From contig NW_008705566.1 in NCBI RefSeq assembly GCF_000186865.1, positions 1,038,432-1,102,431 on the forward strand: a stretch of 64,000 bases of DNA, read 5' to 3'. The notes below the pieces were generated by a model. It did not search any database, had not been told where the DNA came from, and saw nothing but the letters and a program-made list of their open reading frames with translations. The DNA is from Aureococcus anophagefferens. Lineage: Eukaryota > Sar > Pelagophyceae > Pelagomonadales > Pelagomonadaceae. A program made the translations under genes and the position numbers. Of this stretch, positions 56,201 through 64,000 are shown in pieces (position 1 is the first letter of the stretch; each line of letters begins with the position of its first letter).

Positions 56201-56624
56201 CCTGCTCCCACCAGCGCGCGAAGAAGGCCGTCTCGACGTAGATGAACTTGCGGTTCGGGTCCTCGGCGAGCTGCTGCGCGATGGTGTCGACGATGAAGTA
56301 GACCTCGCGCTCGAAGTACTGGTCGACCGTGACCTGCCACCCGGTGTCGTCGTGCGTGTGCGGCACGAGGTGGACGTTGATCATGCCCTCCTTCGGGCCG
56401 CCCTTCGTGTTGTAGGTCCGGTCCGCCGGGTAGGGGTACGGCGGCGGGCCGCTGCGGTCGCCCGTGGACCACATGTCGTAGGACGGCGGCCGGTCGCCGA
56501 GGTGCCCGCTGGCGGACACGGCGAGCTCCTCGGGCGCGAGGGACGCGATCACGTCGCCGTTGGCGTCGTGGCGGCCGTTCGCCTCGGCGCCTCCGAGGAG
56601 CGCGAGCGCGATGAGCGTCCGCAT
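53202..56624 (-). CDS. GH38 alpha-mannosidase, secreted/lysosomal type
   Basis: 1140 residues from ATG 56624. It has a signal peptide (MRTLIALALLGGAEA). The zinc-site motif is HTHDDTGW (residues 89-96) and the nucleophile is Asp207 in WQIDPFGHS, with GHQFLLKHFG and AWLLGAEAGMESLFWGRMDYEDR around it. THHDGMSGTERQDVTDDY is the conserved middle-domain motif, and C-terminal beta-domains follow. This matches acid alpha-mannosidases (MAN2B1 class), which trim or degrade N-glycans. Many NxT/S sites occur, and a Cys/His-rich insert (CGCNDVGAAPGSMGAHGHEGDGGCDC) is unusual. Confidence 0.95.
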   Translation of the reverse strand: MRTLIALALLGGAEANGRHDANGDVIASLAPEELAVSASGHLGDRPPSYDMWSTGDRSGPPPYPYPADRTYNTKGGPKEGMINVHLVPHTHDDTGWQVTVDQYFEREVYFIVDTIAQQLAEDPNRKFIYVETAFFARWWEQASDAKRDRMKKLVAGKQLEFINGGWCMHDEASPLWTAMVDQTTRGHQFLLKHFGPEANPRGTWQIDPFGHSNTEAWLLGAEAGMESLFWGRMDYEDRDMRFGLNQTSSTPEKPTTGGFEWIWEGSKSLGASAQVFAGNLYGTGQGGYSTWMNFDGSDDQINDDPRRHDYNVDQWVDKFVQDARAQAAHTLTDHQLWACGTDFQYQNADHWFRNLDKLMHYVNLNGSVNAFYSTPTIYTEWKHKNKSVVYEVRTDDIFPLADNAHDYWSGYFTSRPALKRQVRFATNLLSAARLLEVATNTTAAEVGRPTAKASPVVGDSWTDSLEGTVGVATHHDGMSGTERQDVTDDYEQRISESSFEVEAGVAASLAKLLKVDRAAIAHCNCNAAGDCLNMTVCAATTDAKAGFTIAAFNPLGQAQDAMLRVPVGVAGHWTCDDASGAPAPTQALPLDDRTKSLPLLYVNAFNMTLAEVAEEKAKLANKAVQVLAIRASLPAVGLTTLSCAPTPAAPRYALSDPPVTVADNADGTTTVANGFLELTFADKALVSLKNLDAGISTTLTATWGWYNSSVGGCTDYPDYLPKDILEPPCSGQASGAYMFRPNSSKLFGFDPAFEPTMEVEKGSLVTEVRLASADWASHVVRLRAGARHVEVEWTAGPIPVDTPWFPPVAFENGNASKPLPNNWGKELVLKYASDLESAETFYTDSNGKEMVKRVRDARGPSYPHPYNISEPVAGNYYPVNALIALDDGANELSVVVDASLGGASIDDGSLELMVHRRLQADDNRGVQEPLNETMCGCNDVGAAPGSMGAHGHEGDGGCDCEGLTVRGVNYVVFAPLQDAHELRRELSETINFPPTLAFAPKDAAPTTYSLVSEALPKNVKLVTLTSNYAAFNGGAWLLRLSHLYEAGEQDTLAVPVEVDLEKIFAEAGLTIKSAVETSLTANGPLDLSKKLAWKSEAKTEAQRVELDARAAVSFTERVAFAYPKVTIRPMEVRTFLAKFE

Positions 56625-56706
56625 CGTGTGGTATTCTTCTGCTCTCGCGCGCGGCTGCAAAGCGCTCCGAGCTCGAATTGTGGAATTTGGCGACTTCAAG
56701 AACAGC

Positions 56707-56714
56707 TTCAACAT
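56707..56714 (-). promoter_or_regulatory. Sense ATGTTGAA gene-start motif (mannosidase promoter)
   Basis: TTCAACAT on plus, ATGTTGAA in sense, 83 bp before the mannosidase ATG; CTTGAAG lies adjacent. Confidence 0.45.
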
Positions 56715-56781
56715 CGAAATAAAAATCGCAAAACACGAGCTTACTTTAGTCTCAGGAGTCCAAACCACAGAAACCACGTCC

Positions 56782-58914
56782 TTACTTCTCGACGAGCCAG
56801 CATTCCCAGCGCCCCTCGCCGTCCCAGCCGCAGCGCGGCTCGAGGCCCGCGTCGCGCGGGTCGTCCGCCTCGCCCGGATCCGCCGCCGCGTAGCCGTAGC
56901 GGCGCGCCTGGTTCCGCGCGAGGGCCGCGACGTCGGCGTCGAGGGCCCGTAGGCTCGCCCAGGTCACGGGTTGCGCTTCGACGGCGTTGAGCTGGCGCCC
57001 GACGTCGGACTTCTTCTTCTTCCGGCGTCGCGCCGCGCCCTTGGCCGCGGCGCGGCGCCCGTCGCGGCGCCCGTCGCGAAAAGCGCGCTGCCTCCGCGCG
57101 GCCGCCGTGTTCGGATCGAACTGGGCCCCGTAGCGCTGGCGGCCTCGGTCCATGGCGTCGAGGAAGGGCTTGCTCCCCGGCCGCGCGGCCCAGCCCTTGC
57201 GCGCGCGCGTCCGGTTGGTCCCGCGGCCGTGCGCGTTGACGTCGCTCGCGAGCGTCTCCGCGGCGGCGGCAAAGGCCGCGGCGTCCGGGCAGTGAGCCCC
57301 GCCGCGCAGGAAGTCGGCGCAGAGGCCGCGCGCGACGGGGCCCGGGTCCGCCGTGAGGTCCTCGACGCGGACGCGCCGGCTCGCGTGCGCCTCGACGAAG
57401 AAGTTCCAGGACACGACGTGGCGCGCCGCCGCGGCGACGACCTCGTCCCAGTGGTAGGCGAAGCCCGGCAGCCGCGTGTGGCAGCCCGCGTGCTTCAACC
57501 ACCGCGTCTCGTTGCCGCGCGCGCGCCGCGCGCGGCTCGCGATGGTCTTCAGCGGGTCGCGCACGAGGTGGACGACGGCGTCGAAGCGCAGGTCCTTGTC
57601 GCGGCCCCAGGACCAGGACGGCCCGGGGCAGGTCCGCGGGCCGCCGGCCGCGGCGACCGTCCGGGGCGAGAACGCGTGGACCCACGACACCGCGCCGTCG
57701 CGGCCGGGGCAGGGGCAGCGGTCCCAGTCGTCGTGGCTGAAGCCGAGGCCGCTCCGCCGGAGGAGCTTGGCGACGTAGAGCGTGCCCGACGACCCCGCGC
57801 CCGTGACGAGGAGCCGCGACGGCGTCCGCGCGCCGACGGCGCCGCACTCCGGCGCCGCGAGCGACGTCCGGTTCGCCAGCCGGCACCACGAGCCGCCGGG
57901 CACGAGCTCCGCAAAGGCCGGCGGCGCCTCCGCGCCGCGGCCCGCGGCGTGGGCGCCCCGCGGCGCGCCCGTGGCCGCCCACGCCGCCGCGTCCGCGCCG
58001 AGCGACGGGTCCGCGGCGCACTTCACGGGGTGGTAGAGCTTCGACGCGGCGACGGGCCTGGGCTCGCCGTGGACGTCCCGGGGCCCCATGTAGGCCGCGA
58101 AGGCGAGCGTGTACTCGGAGGGCTTGGGCCGGCGGCGGAACGTCTTCCCGGGCTTCGGCTCGGGGACGCGTTCGCCGCCGAGGACGACGGACCCGACGGA
58201 CCCGCCGTCCAGCGATTCCAGCACGCAGCTCCCCTTCAGAGCCTCGCGGCAGAAGAGGGCCGTCGTCGCCTCGTGGTGGCCCGCGACGCGGCCCGACGCG
58301 AGGCCGTCTTCGAGCGCGACCGCGAGCCGCTTCGAGAGCCGCGTCGCGGGCCACGCGGTCTGCGTCAGGAACTCGCGCCCGCGGAAGCAGGGCTGTCCGT
58401 AGACGTGGCAATGGTCCACCTGGGTCTTGTGCCAGGCGCCGAGCGCCCGCTCCCGCAGCCACGGCGCGACGACGTCCGCGGCGCTGGCCGCCGCGGCGTC
58501 GAAGAGGCGGCGCCAGGCCCCCGTGAAGAAGGCGTCCTCCTCGACGTGCCAGGCGTAGTCGTAGGCGCTGGCCGCGAACCAGCGCACGAAGGCCGGCTTG
58601 CTCTTGCCGCTGCGGTGGCCCGCGAAGGTCCTCCACGTCTGCGCGCCGTCGCCGGCGGCCGGGAACGTCGCCTGGGGCACCGTCGTCCAGGCGCTCGACG
58701 CCCAGGAGTCCGGCTCCTCGCCCGCGAGCACGACGACGTCGCGCCCGCAGGACGTCGCCAGCGCGAGGACGCGCTGCTTGGCGCAGGCGCTCGCGCGGCC
58801 GCCGACGGGCACGACGACGACCTCGCGGCCGCTCGCGAGGCGCCGCCGCGAGTCATTTCGGAGCGCTGCGCCGCGCGCAGCGGCGAGCAGCAGCGCGACG
58901 GCGGCGCGCATCAT
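56782..58914 (-). CDS. Bifunctional glycosyltransferase-like/sulfotransferase
   Basis: 710 residues with a signal-anchor N-terminus (MMRAAVALLLAAARGAA). Residues about 30-300 look like a GT-A-type glycosyltransferase (AYDYAWHVEEDAFFTGAWRRLFD, with an acidic DxD-like EED). Residues about 365-620 form a P-loop sulfotransferase: the PAPS 5'-phosphate loop LLVTGAGSSGTLYVAKLLRRSGL and the 3'-phosphate segment AVVHLVRDPLKTIAS. A basic low-complexity tract precedes a C-terminal Trp/Cys segment. A Golgi enzyme that extends and sulfates glycans is inferred. Confidence 0.72.
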   Translation of the reverse strand: MMRAAVALLLAAARGAALRNDSRRRLASGREVVVVPVGGRASACAKQRVLALATSCGRDVVVLAGEEPDSWASSAWTTVPQATFPAAGDGAQTWRTFAGHRSGKSKPAFVRWFAASAYDYAWHVEEDAFFTGAWRRLFDAAAASAADVVAPWLRERALGAWHKTQVDHCHVYGQPCFRGREFLTQTAWPATRLSKRLAVALEDGLASGRVAGHHEATTALFCREALKGSCVLESLDGGSVGSVVLGGERVPEPKPGKTFRRRPKPSEYTLAFAAYMGPRDVHGEPRPVAASKLYHPVKCAADPSLGADAAAWAATGAPRGAHAAGRGAEAPPAFAELVPGGSWCRLANRTSLAAPECGAVGARTPSRLLVTGAGSSGTLYVAKLLRRSGLGFSHDDWDRCPCPGRDGAVSWVHAFSPRTVAAAGGPRTCPGPSWSWGRDKDLRFDAVVHLVRDPLKTIASRARRARGNETRWLKHAGCHTRLPGFAYHWDEVVAAAARHVVSWNFFVEAHASRRVRVEDLTADPGPVARGLCADFLRGGAHCPDAAAFAAAAETLASDVNAHGRGTNRTRARKGWAARPGSKPFLDAMDRGRQRYGAQFDPNTAAARRQRAFRDGRRDGRRAAAKGAARRRKKKKSDVGRQLNAVEAQPVTWASLRALDADVAALARNQARRYGYAAADPGEADDPRDAGLEPRCGWDGEGRWECWLVEK

Positions 58915-59077
58915 TGCTACGCGTCAATCACGCGTTGACAGGCGCGAGCTCGCAGCGCTTGGCCATGACCGCGAGCTTTTTACCCGAGCGAGATTTGCCC
59001 TTGTCAAGCAATACATCTGTTTGGAGCAGAGATACGATCTCAAAGCGGAGTGCGTCTCGAAGGTGTGGGCTGCCGAC

Positions 59078-60196
59078 ATGGCCAGCCTCGCCTTCGCGCC
59101 GTCGGCCGTGGGCGCGCCGAGCGCGCCGCGGCTGCCGGACGTCGACGACGAGTCCGCGCCCGCGCGGGAGCGGCCGAGCGCGCGCGTGGCGCTCACGAGC
59201 TTCGTCGCCCTGGGCCTCTTCCTCTACGCCGGCGCGAACGGCGGCGCGCTGCCCGTGACGGGGTCGTCCGCGGTCTACTTCGCGGAGACGAGCAACGGCA
59301 AGCCGCTGTCGCCGACGGGCAAGCCGCTGCCCAAGAAGGAGAACGGCCTGACCAAGAAGGAGGCGCACGTCGCCGAGGAGAAGGCGAGGAAACAGGCGGT
59401 CCAGGTGAAGGAGGCGCTCGACCTCGGCCGCGCCGAGAAGACGAAGAAGGTCGACGACAAGCACGTCATCACGCACACCGAGGAGGTCAAGGTGAAGCAC
59501 GTCGACACGCAGGTCCACGAGGTGAAGAAGTTCGACGAGGCGCGGACGCACACCGAGAACTCGCACGCGAAGCACAAGGGCGCGCAGCTCGCGCGGGGCC
59601 GCGACCCGGACGCGCCGCCGGCCTTCACGCCCGCGACGGAGAAGATGGACGTCAACGTCGCGGACGTCGAGGACGCCGCCGACGGCCCCCAGACGGAGGT
59701 CTGCACGGACGCGGCCGCGGGCCCGGTCCTCGACGGCGCGGACGTCGTCGCGTACCACTCCCTCGAGGCCGGCGCGAACGCGACCTACGGGTCGCCGGAG
59801 TTCGAGGCGTCGTACGGCGACTACAGCTTCTGGTTCGCCAGCGAGGCGAACCGCGCCGCGTTCGCGGCGGACCCGGCGCGCTACGCGCCCAAGTTCGGCG
59901 GCTTCTGCTCCTACGGCATCTCCGACGAGACCTTCTGGACCAAGTCGACGCTCGGGCCCTTCTCGAACCCGAACGTCTGGCGCATCGTCGACGGTCGTTT
60001 GCTCGTCTTCATGTACTGCACGCCGGAGCACAAGTTCTTCTCCCAGAACATCACCGCGCAGCTCGACCGCGGCAACCAGATCTGGGACACGTGGTGGGGC
60101 GACGACCTCGTCTTCAACACGCAGTGCTTCTGGACGTCGAAGATGGAGGGCGGCGCCCAGGACGCCGACGCCGAGAAGTACGCGTGCCTGTTCTAA
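59078..60196 (+). CDS. YHS-domain membrane protein
   Basis: 372 residues. A membrane segment (VALTSFVALGLFLYAGANGG, about 37-56) is followed by a long Lys/Glu/His-rich coil (about 75-185). A C-terminal YHS-like domain follows: VLDGADVVAYHSLEAGANATYGSPEFEASYGDYSFWFASEANRAAFAADPARYAPKFGGFCSYGI. YHS domains are metal-binding modules found near copper and other metal transport proteins; this one ends with several Trp and Cys. It is probably lumenal or extracellular, anchored by the N-terminal helix. The function is unknown. Confidence 0.8.
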   Translation: MASLAFAPSAVGAPSAPRLPDVDDESAPARERPSARVALTSFVALGLFLYAGANGGALPVTGSSAVYFAETSNGKPLSPTGKPLPKKENGLTKKEAHVAEEKARKQAVQVKEALDLGRAEKTKKVDDKHVITHTEEVKVKHVDTQVHEVKKFDEARTHTENSHAKHKGAQLARGRDPDAPPAFTPATEKMDVNVADVEDAADGPQTEVCTDAAAGPVLDGADVVAYHSLEAGANATYGSPEFEASYGDYSFWFASEANRAAFAADPARYAPKFGGFCSYGISDETFWTKSTLGPFSNPNVWRIVDGRLLVFMYCTPEHKFFSQNITAQLDRGNQIWDTWWGDDLVFNTQCFWTSKMEGGAQDADAEKYACLF

Positions 60197-60287
60197 GAGT
60201 TCGGGTTTGAGCGGTGGCGGCACTGCGGTGGTGGCGATATACATCGACTCGGATGCCGACGTGTACGACTGGGTGGACCCCTAAGTT

Positions 60288-62060
60288 TTACCGAGGCGGC
60301 GGCGACACGCGGAACTTGTGGACCGCGTCCTTGAGAAGTACGTCCTCCTCGTCGTTGAGCGCGAGGTTCTTGAGGCCGTTCATCTTGTCGTCGTACTTGC
60401 GGCCGGGCCAGAAGATCTGGCCGCAGACGCCGCACTGGTAGAACTCGTCCTCGCTGTCGACGACGGCCGCGGGCACCTCTCCCAGAACGACCGCCTTGTC
60501 CAGGGACCGCCAGTCGCCGCCGTTGCAGATGCCGCAGCGGCTGCCCCAGTACTCCACGCTGCCCCGCAGGTCCAACACGTCCAGAAGCTCGTCGAAGTTC
60601 GCGTCGCCGCCTTTGGTCGCCAAAACGTAGTGCGCGCCCACGCAGCTCCGCCGCGGCGGCACGACGACCACCCGCCCCTCCAGCGCCGCGGCCCGCAGGT
60701 CGCCGTCGATGCGCGCCGCGTCGACGCGCACCCTATCCAATCCGCCCCGCCGGTGGCCCCGGGGCGTGACGCCCCGGTGCTCGTTCAAAACCTCGCCCGC
60801 CACCGCCGCGTCGACGCCGATCATCCGCAACTTCCGCGCGCAGCTCTGCAAAGCGTTGTCGAGCATGACCTTCTTCTCCGCCGCGAAGCGATCCAGCGCG
60901 TCGTCGAGGTCGCTCGCGTAGAGCGCCGGGTCCGGCAAAACCTCGGCGAAGGACGGCAGCGCGTCGCCGGGGAACACGAGCCGCGTCTCCTCGTCGCCCG
61001 TGGACCCGACGAGCGCCGGCGCGGCGACGAGCGCCGGGTGCGCGAAGACGCGGACGTTTTCGCGCAGCGGCACGGGCGGCACGCGGCCCGGCTCCGCGCC
61101 GAAGTCGCCGACGCACTGGTCCCACGTCGCGAGCTTGAGCTGGCGCCGCGACCGGCCCGTCGCCAGCGCGAACCACTTCCAGTCGAGCTGCTCGCTCGCC
61201 GGGAATAAGACCAAAAGCCGGTCCGCGCCGGCGGCGACGCAGAGCGCGTTGCACTCGACGCCTCGCGCGTCGGCGACGTCGACGATCACCCCTCGCACCG
61301 CCGCGGCGTCGACCGCGGCGGCGCGCGACGCGCGCGGCGGCGCCGCGCCTCGGAGCGTCCGCGCGGTCACGGCGCAGGTCTGCTCCGCGGGCTGGTCCTC
61401 GAGCGCGTCGCTCAACGCCAGCAGGACGGCCGCGTCCGCGGCCGCGTAGCTTCGCTGCGCCGGGGTGAGCGGCCTGCGCTTCCAGTCCGAGCATTGCTCC
61501 TTTTTGTCGATCGTAAAGAACGTGTGCTGGTGCACGGCGTCCTTGAGGCCCGCGCCCGCGTCCTCGAGGTCCCGCAGGCGCCGCGCGCCGCGGAGCCCCG
61601 GCCGCAGCAGCGCGAGCTTTTCGAGATCCGTCCGCGCGCCGAAGCCGTAGACAATAACATCCTCGCTCCAGAGCGCCTCCTCGAGCGCCGCGAGGGCCGG
61701 CTCGCGCCCGGCGTCGACCTCGAGATCCAGCAGATAGACGCCGCCGCCGCGCACCGCGACCTGGGCCAGCGACGGCGCGTGGTCGTCCCGAGGGCCGTCG
61801 GGCCGCCACTCGGCGTCGAACGCGACCTCGGCGGCGCCGCGCAGCGCGGCCGCGAAGGCTTCTGCGGTCGCCGCGTCGGCGACGTCCGTGAACGCCTCGA
61901 CGGCGAAGGGCGCGCGGACGCGCGCGACGCCGAGGCCGAGCCGCGCCGCGGCGCGCGGCGCGCCGAGGCGCAGCAGGTTCGCCGCCGTCTCGCGGCGGCC
62001 GGCGAGCTGCGCGGCCATGGTGATGCTGGAGAGTAGTGCGGCTGCGGTTGCGAGCCTCAT
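60288..62060 (-). CDS. DEDDy 3'-5' exonuclease with Mut7-C RNase-like domain (EXD3-like)
   Basis: 590 residues. The N-terminus MRLATAAALLSSITMAAQLAG is a possible signal or targeting peptide. The exonuclease domain has VAFDAEWRP (D-x-E), VIVYGFGARTDLEKLALL and the Y-x3-D end RSYAAADAAVLLAL. The C-terminus (from about residue 400) has the Mut7-C pattern VMLDNALQSCARKLRMIGVDAAV and a four-Cys zinc site, CGICNGGDW...CGVCGQIFWPG. This order matches animal EXD3/Mut-7 proteins, which trim small RNAs. The true start could be ATG 62060 or later, and the targeting is uncertain. Confidence 0.8.
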   Translation of the reverse strand: MRLATAAALLSSITMAAQLAGRRETAANLLRLGAPRAAARLGLGVARVRAPFAVEAFTDVADAATAEAFAAALRGAAEVAFDAEWRPDGPRDDHAPSLAQVAVRGGGVYLLDLEVDAGREPALAALEEALWSEDVIVYGFGARTDLEKLALLRPGLRGARRLRDLEDAGAGLKDAVHQHTFFTIDKKEQCSDWKRRPLTPAQRSYAAADAAVLLALSDALEDQPAEQTCAVTARTLRGAAPPRASRAAAVDAAAVRGVIVDVADARGVECNALCVAAGADRLLVLFPASEQLDWKWFALATGRSRRQLKLATWDQCVGDFGAEPGRVPPVPLRENVRVFAHPALVAAPALVGSTGDEETRLVFPGDALPSFAEVLPDPALYASDLDDALDRFAAEKKVMLDNALQSCARKLRMIGVDAAVAGEVLNEHRGVTPRGHRRGGLDRVRVDAARIDGDLRAAALEGRVVVVPPRRSCVGAHYVLATKGGDANFDELLDVLDLRGSVEYWGSRCGICNGGDWRSLDKAVVLGEVPAAVVDSEDEFYQCGVCGQIFWPGRKYDDKMNGLKNLALNDEEDVLLKDAVHKFRVSPPPR

Positions 62061-62267
62061 GCGGCTGCCATCCCAGCGCCGGAGGAGCGAAACGCGCTCA
62101 TGCTCTGCCACAGAGGCCTCGGCAACCACATCAGGCGCTGCTCATGCTCTCTGCCACAGTGGCGCTTCACACTTCAATGCCAACGTCACCACCACGGTGC
62201 AGCCGATTGGCGTTTGCGCGGCAAAGCGAGGAACGCACACGCCCTTCGTCAGGACTTCGGGGCAGCC

Positions 62268-64000
62268 ATGGGCGGCCACCACGAGCGTCCCAGGCCCGGG
62301 CGGTTCAGCCGCATGGTCGTCGCGTACCCCGTCGCCGTCATGATGGCCTCGGGCGGCATCGCCATCGTCCTGGCCATGCTCGCCTTCACCGCCGGGGAGT
62401 CGGAGCTCGGCGGCAGCTTCACGGACACGGAGGACCCCATCGTGCGCAAGCTCTACGGGTTCCTGGCCATGCGCCACGACTACTGGTCCGACACGGGCCG
62501 CGAGGAGGACGAGCGGCGCCGCCTCGGCGAGGCCGCGCCGCGGCGCCGGCCGCGGTCCAGGGTCGAGACGGCGGCGCTCGCGGGGCTGCCGGCGGCGCTG
62601 CGCCTGCCCAAGGTCTTCGGCCGCCGGCCGGCCCGGCGCGCGCGGCGCCGCCTCGACGAGGAGGACGAGGACTGGTGGATGCGCCCCCAGCGGCAGGCCG
62701 AGGAGAGCTGCAGCGTCATCCTGCGGGCCAAGGGCGCGTCGACGGTGCTCGGCGGCAAGGGCCTCGAGACATTACGGAAGCTCATCCGCCAGGTGCAGCG
62801 CACGGACGGCTTCGCGGACTACTGCCTCAGCGACGACGGCGGGGCGACGTGCGTCGAGCCGACGTCGCTGTTCCGCGGCGTCTACGACGCCTCCGCGGCG
62901 CCGTCGAACGACTGCGCGCTGGCGACCTACTGCGCGCCCTACTGGCCCGACGCCGTGCCCGCGTGCGCGGCCGACGCGGCGACGTCGCGCACGTCGGACT
63001 ACGACCCCGGCGACGCGCTCTACGCCATGTGCAACAGCACGGACGTCATGCGCGTCAAGCGCGGGTTCCGCTACTCCGTCAAGATGTCCGCCAACGCGAG
63101 CGGCGCCGAGGCCGACTGCCGGGGCGGCCTCGCGGCGCAGCGCGCCTACACGGTCGGCGGCGGCTGGGACTGCGATTCCAACAAGGTGTCGTACGCGGCG
63201 TTCACCTTCAGCACGGGCTTCCCGCTGTCGTGGAGCGGCGACGCGGGCAGCGACGAGGACTGGGAGGAGATGGAGGACTGGGCCGTCGCGTCGCTCATGC
63301 CGAAGCTCCACAAGCTCAAGAAGGATCTGGAAGAGGTCGACGGCGACGACGAGCCCGACTTCGAATTGCTCTTCAACGGCATCGACCCCATCCAGTACTA
63401 CCTGAACGAGGACCTGCGGATGCTCAACCTGGCCATGGCCATCGTGCTGATCATTTTGATCCTGCAGACGGGGTCCATCTTCATCGCGCTCTGCGGCCTC
63501 TTCGAGATCGCGATCTCGTTCCCCTGCGGGCTCTTCGTATGGACCTGTGTGGAAATCAAATCTTCAACCCGACTTCAATGTGCGCGTATGCGACCGTTTC
63601 GACGCGAGGCTTTCTGTTGTGCTTCGAGAACTCGATGAGAGCAATCGATTCGTCCAAAAATCAGTCGAATCGACTTCGATTTGACCGAGATAGAGAGTTC
63701 TGAAGTTTGGTGGGGACCCCCCAAACCAGTGGTTGATTTCCACACAGGTGTGGACGGTGCTCATGGGCGAGGAGTACATCACCTACCTCATGTACAACGG
63801 CGCGTTCATCATCCTGGGCATCGGCGCCGACGACATCTTCGTGCTGATGGACGCGTGGAAGCAGTCCGCGCTCCACCCGGACCCGGAGGTCCGCGGCGAC
63901 CTGTTGCTGCGGTTCGCGTGGGCCTACGAGCGCGCGGCGTCGGCGATGCTCGCGACGTCCTTCACGACCTGGGCGGCCTTCACGGCCTGCGCCTTTAGTG
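62268..64000 (+). CDS. Dispatched/Patched-like RND family protein (3' end outside window)
   Basis: Exon 1 is 62268-63536; exon 2 is 63748 to the window end. The first helix (MVVAYPVAVMMASGGIAIVLAMLAF) is followed by a large extracellular loop with many Cys and NST/NAS sites. The sterol-sensing-like helices follow (LNLAMAIVLIILILQTGSIFIALCGLFEIAISFPCGLF). Splicing out the introner joins VWTVLMGEEYITYLMYNGAFIILGIGADDIFVLMDAWKQS, which has the GxDD motif of Dispatched and other RND proteins (proton relay). Dispatched exports lipid-linked or sterol ligands; the algal role is unknown. Confidence 0.88.
63537..63747 (+). mobile_element. Introner element copy 2 with its target duplication, used as intron
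   Basis: The element 63545-63747 (203 bp) has perfect 15-bp terminal inverted repeats CTGTGTGGAAATCAA (63545-63559) and TTGATTTCCACACAG (63733-63747). The target duplication is GTATGGAC (63537-63544) and GTGTGGAC (63748-63755), 7 of 8. The GT of the left duplication is the donor and the repeat end supplies CAG, so the intron 63537-63747 is spliced exactly. The interior matches copy 1, including CGTCCAAAAATCAGTCGAA at 63651-63669. Confidence 0.95.

Noticed and set aside
1..64000. CRISPR arrays, rRNA genes, bacterial operons or prophage
   Set aside because: None is seen; gene style, introns, SECIS and LHC mark this as eukaryotic nuclear DNA.

Overview
This is a GC-rich, gene-dense nuclear segment of a photosynthetic protist, most likely a pelagophyte stramenopile such as Aureococcus anophagefferens. 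The reasons are: a chlorophyll a/c-type light-harvesting protein with a leader exon; a ferredoxin-dependent bilin reductase; an IFT25-like flagellar protein; a MYND-RING-Sel1 gene; a selenoprotein with an eukaryotic SECIS element; and introns formed by short inverted-repeat elements flanked by 8-bp target duplications (introner elements, described from Aureococcus and Micromonas). The species is inferred, not shown. About 46 genes lie on both strands, mostly with intergenic gaps under 150 bp. Most are single-exon or carry one or two very short introns.

Layout. 1-5.9 kb: end of a membrane protein, PRP4-type splicing kinase, 2OG-Fe(II) oxygenase, and a secreted methyltransferase-like gene split by an introner. 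6-12.4 kb: MYND/RING/Sel1 protein, NPPF methyltransferase, PX sorting nexin, an unknown gene, C2HC zinc-finger protein. 12.5-21.9 kb: pectinacetylesterase/Notum-like hydrolase, bilin reductase, V-ATPase subunit B, S28 peptidase and several unknowns. 22.0-23.7 kb: a gene-poor stretch bounded in part by a 17-bp terminal inverted repeat. 23.7-31.6 kb: two amino-acid permeases, the FN3-thioredoxin selenoprotein, a SET-domain methyltransferase, small unknowns. 31.6-38.4 kb: cyclic-nucleotide-binding protein with an introner, phosphatidylinositol synthase, organellar RlmN, and a membrane-anchored periplasmic-binding-like protein. 38.4-39.1 kb: a long hairpin MITE. 39.1-53.1 kb: IFT25-like protein, ABCG transporter interrupted by an assembly gap, LHC protein, GAF protein with a frameshift, TRAPP BET5, and a UIM-photolyase. 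53.2-64 kb: GH38 alpha-mannosidase, glycosyltransferase-sulfotransferase, YHS protein, DEDDy/Mut7-C nuclease, and a Dispatched-like RND protein cut by the window end and carrying another introner.

The most notable features are three introner copies. Two share 15-bp ends and the third has different ends but a shared interior, and each supplies its own splice acceptor. The next is the in-frame UGA (Sec) with a matching SECIS. A sense-oriented ATGTTGA(A/C) motif recurs about 45-105 bp upstream of several start codons and may be a core-promoter element. The genes do not form one pathway; this is an ordinary eukaryotic neighbourhood in which intron birth and selenocysteine use are the stand-out biology.
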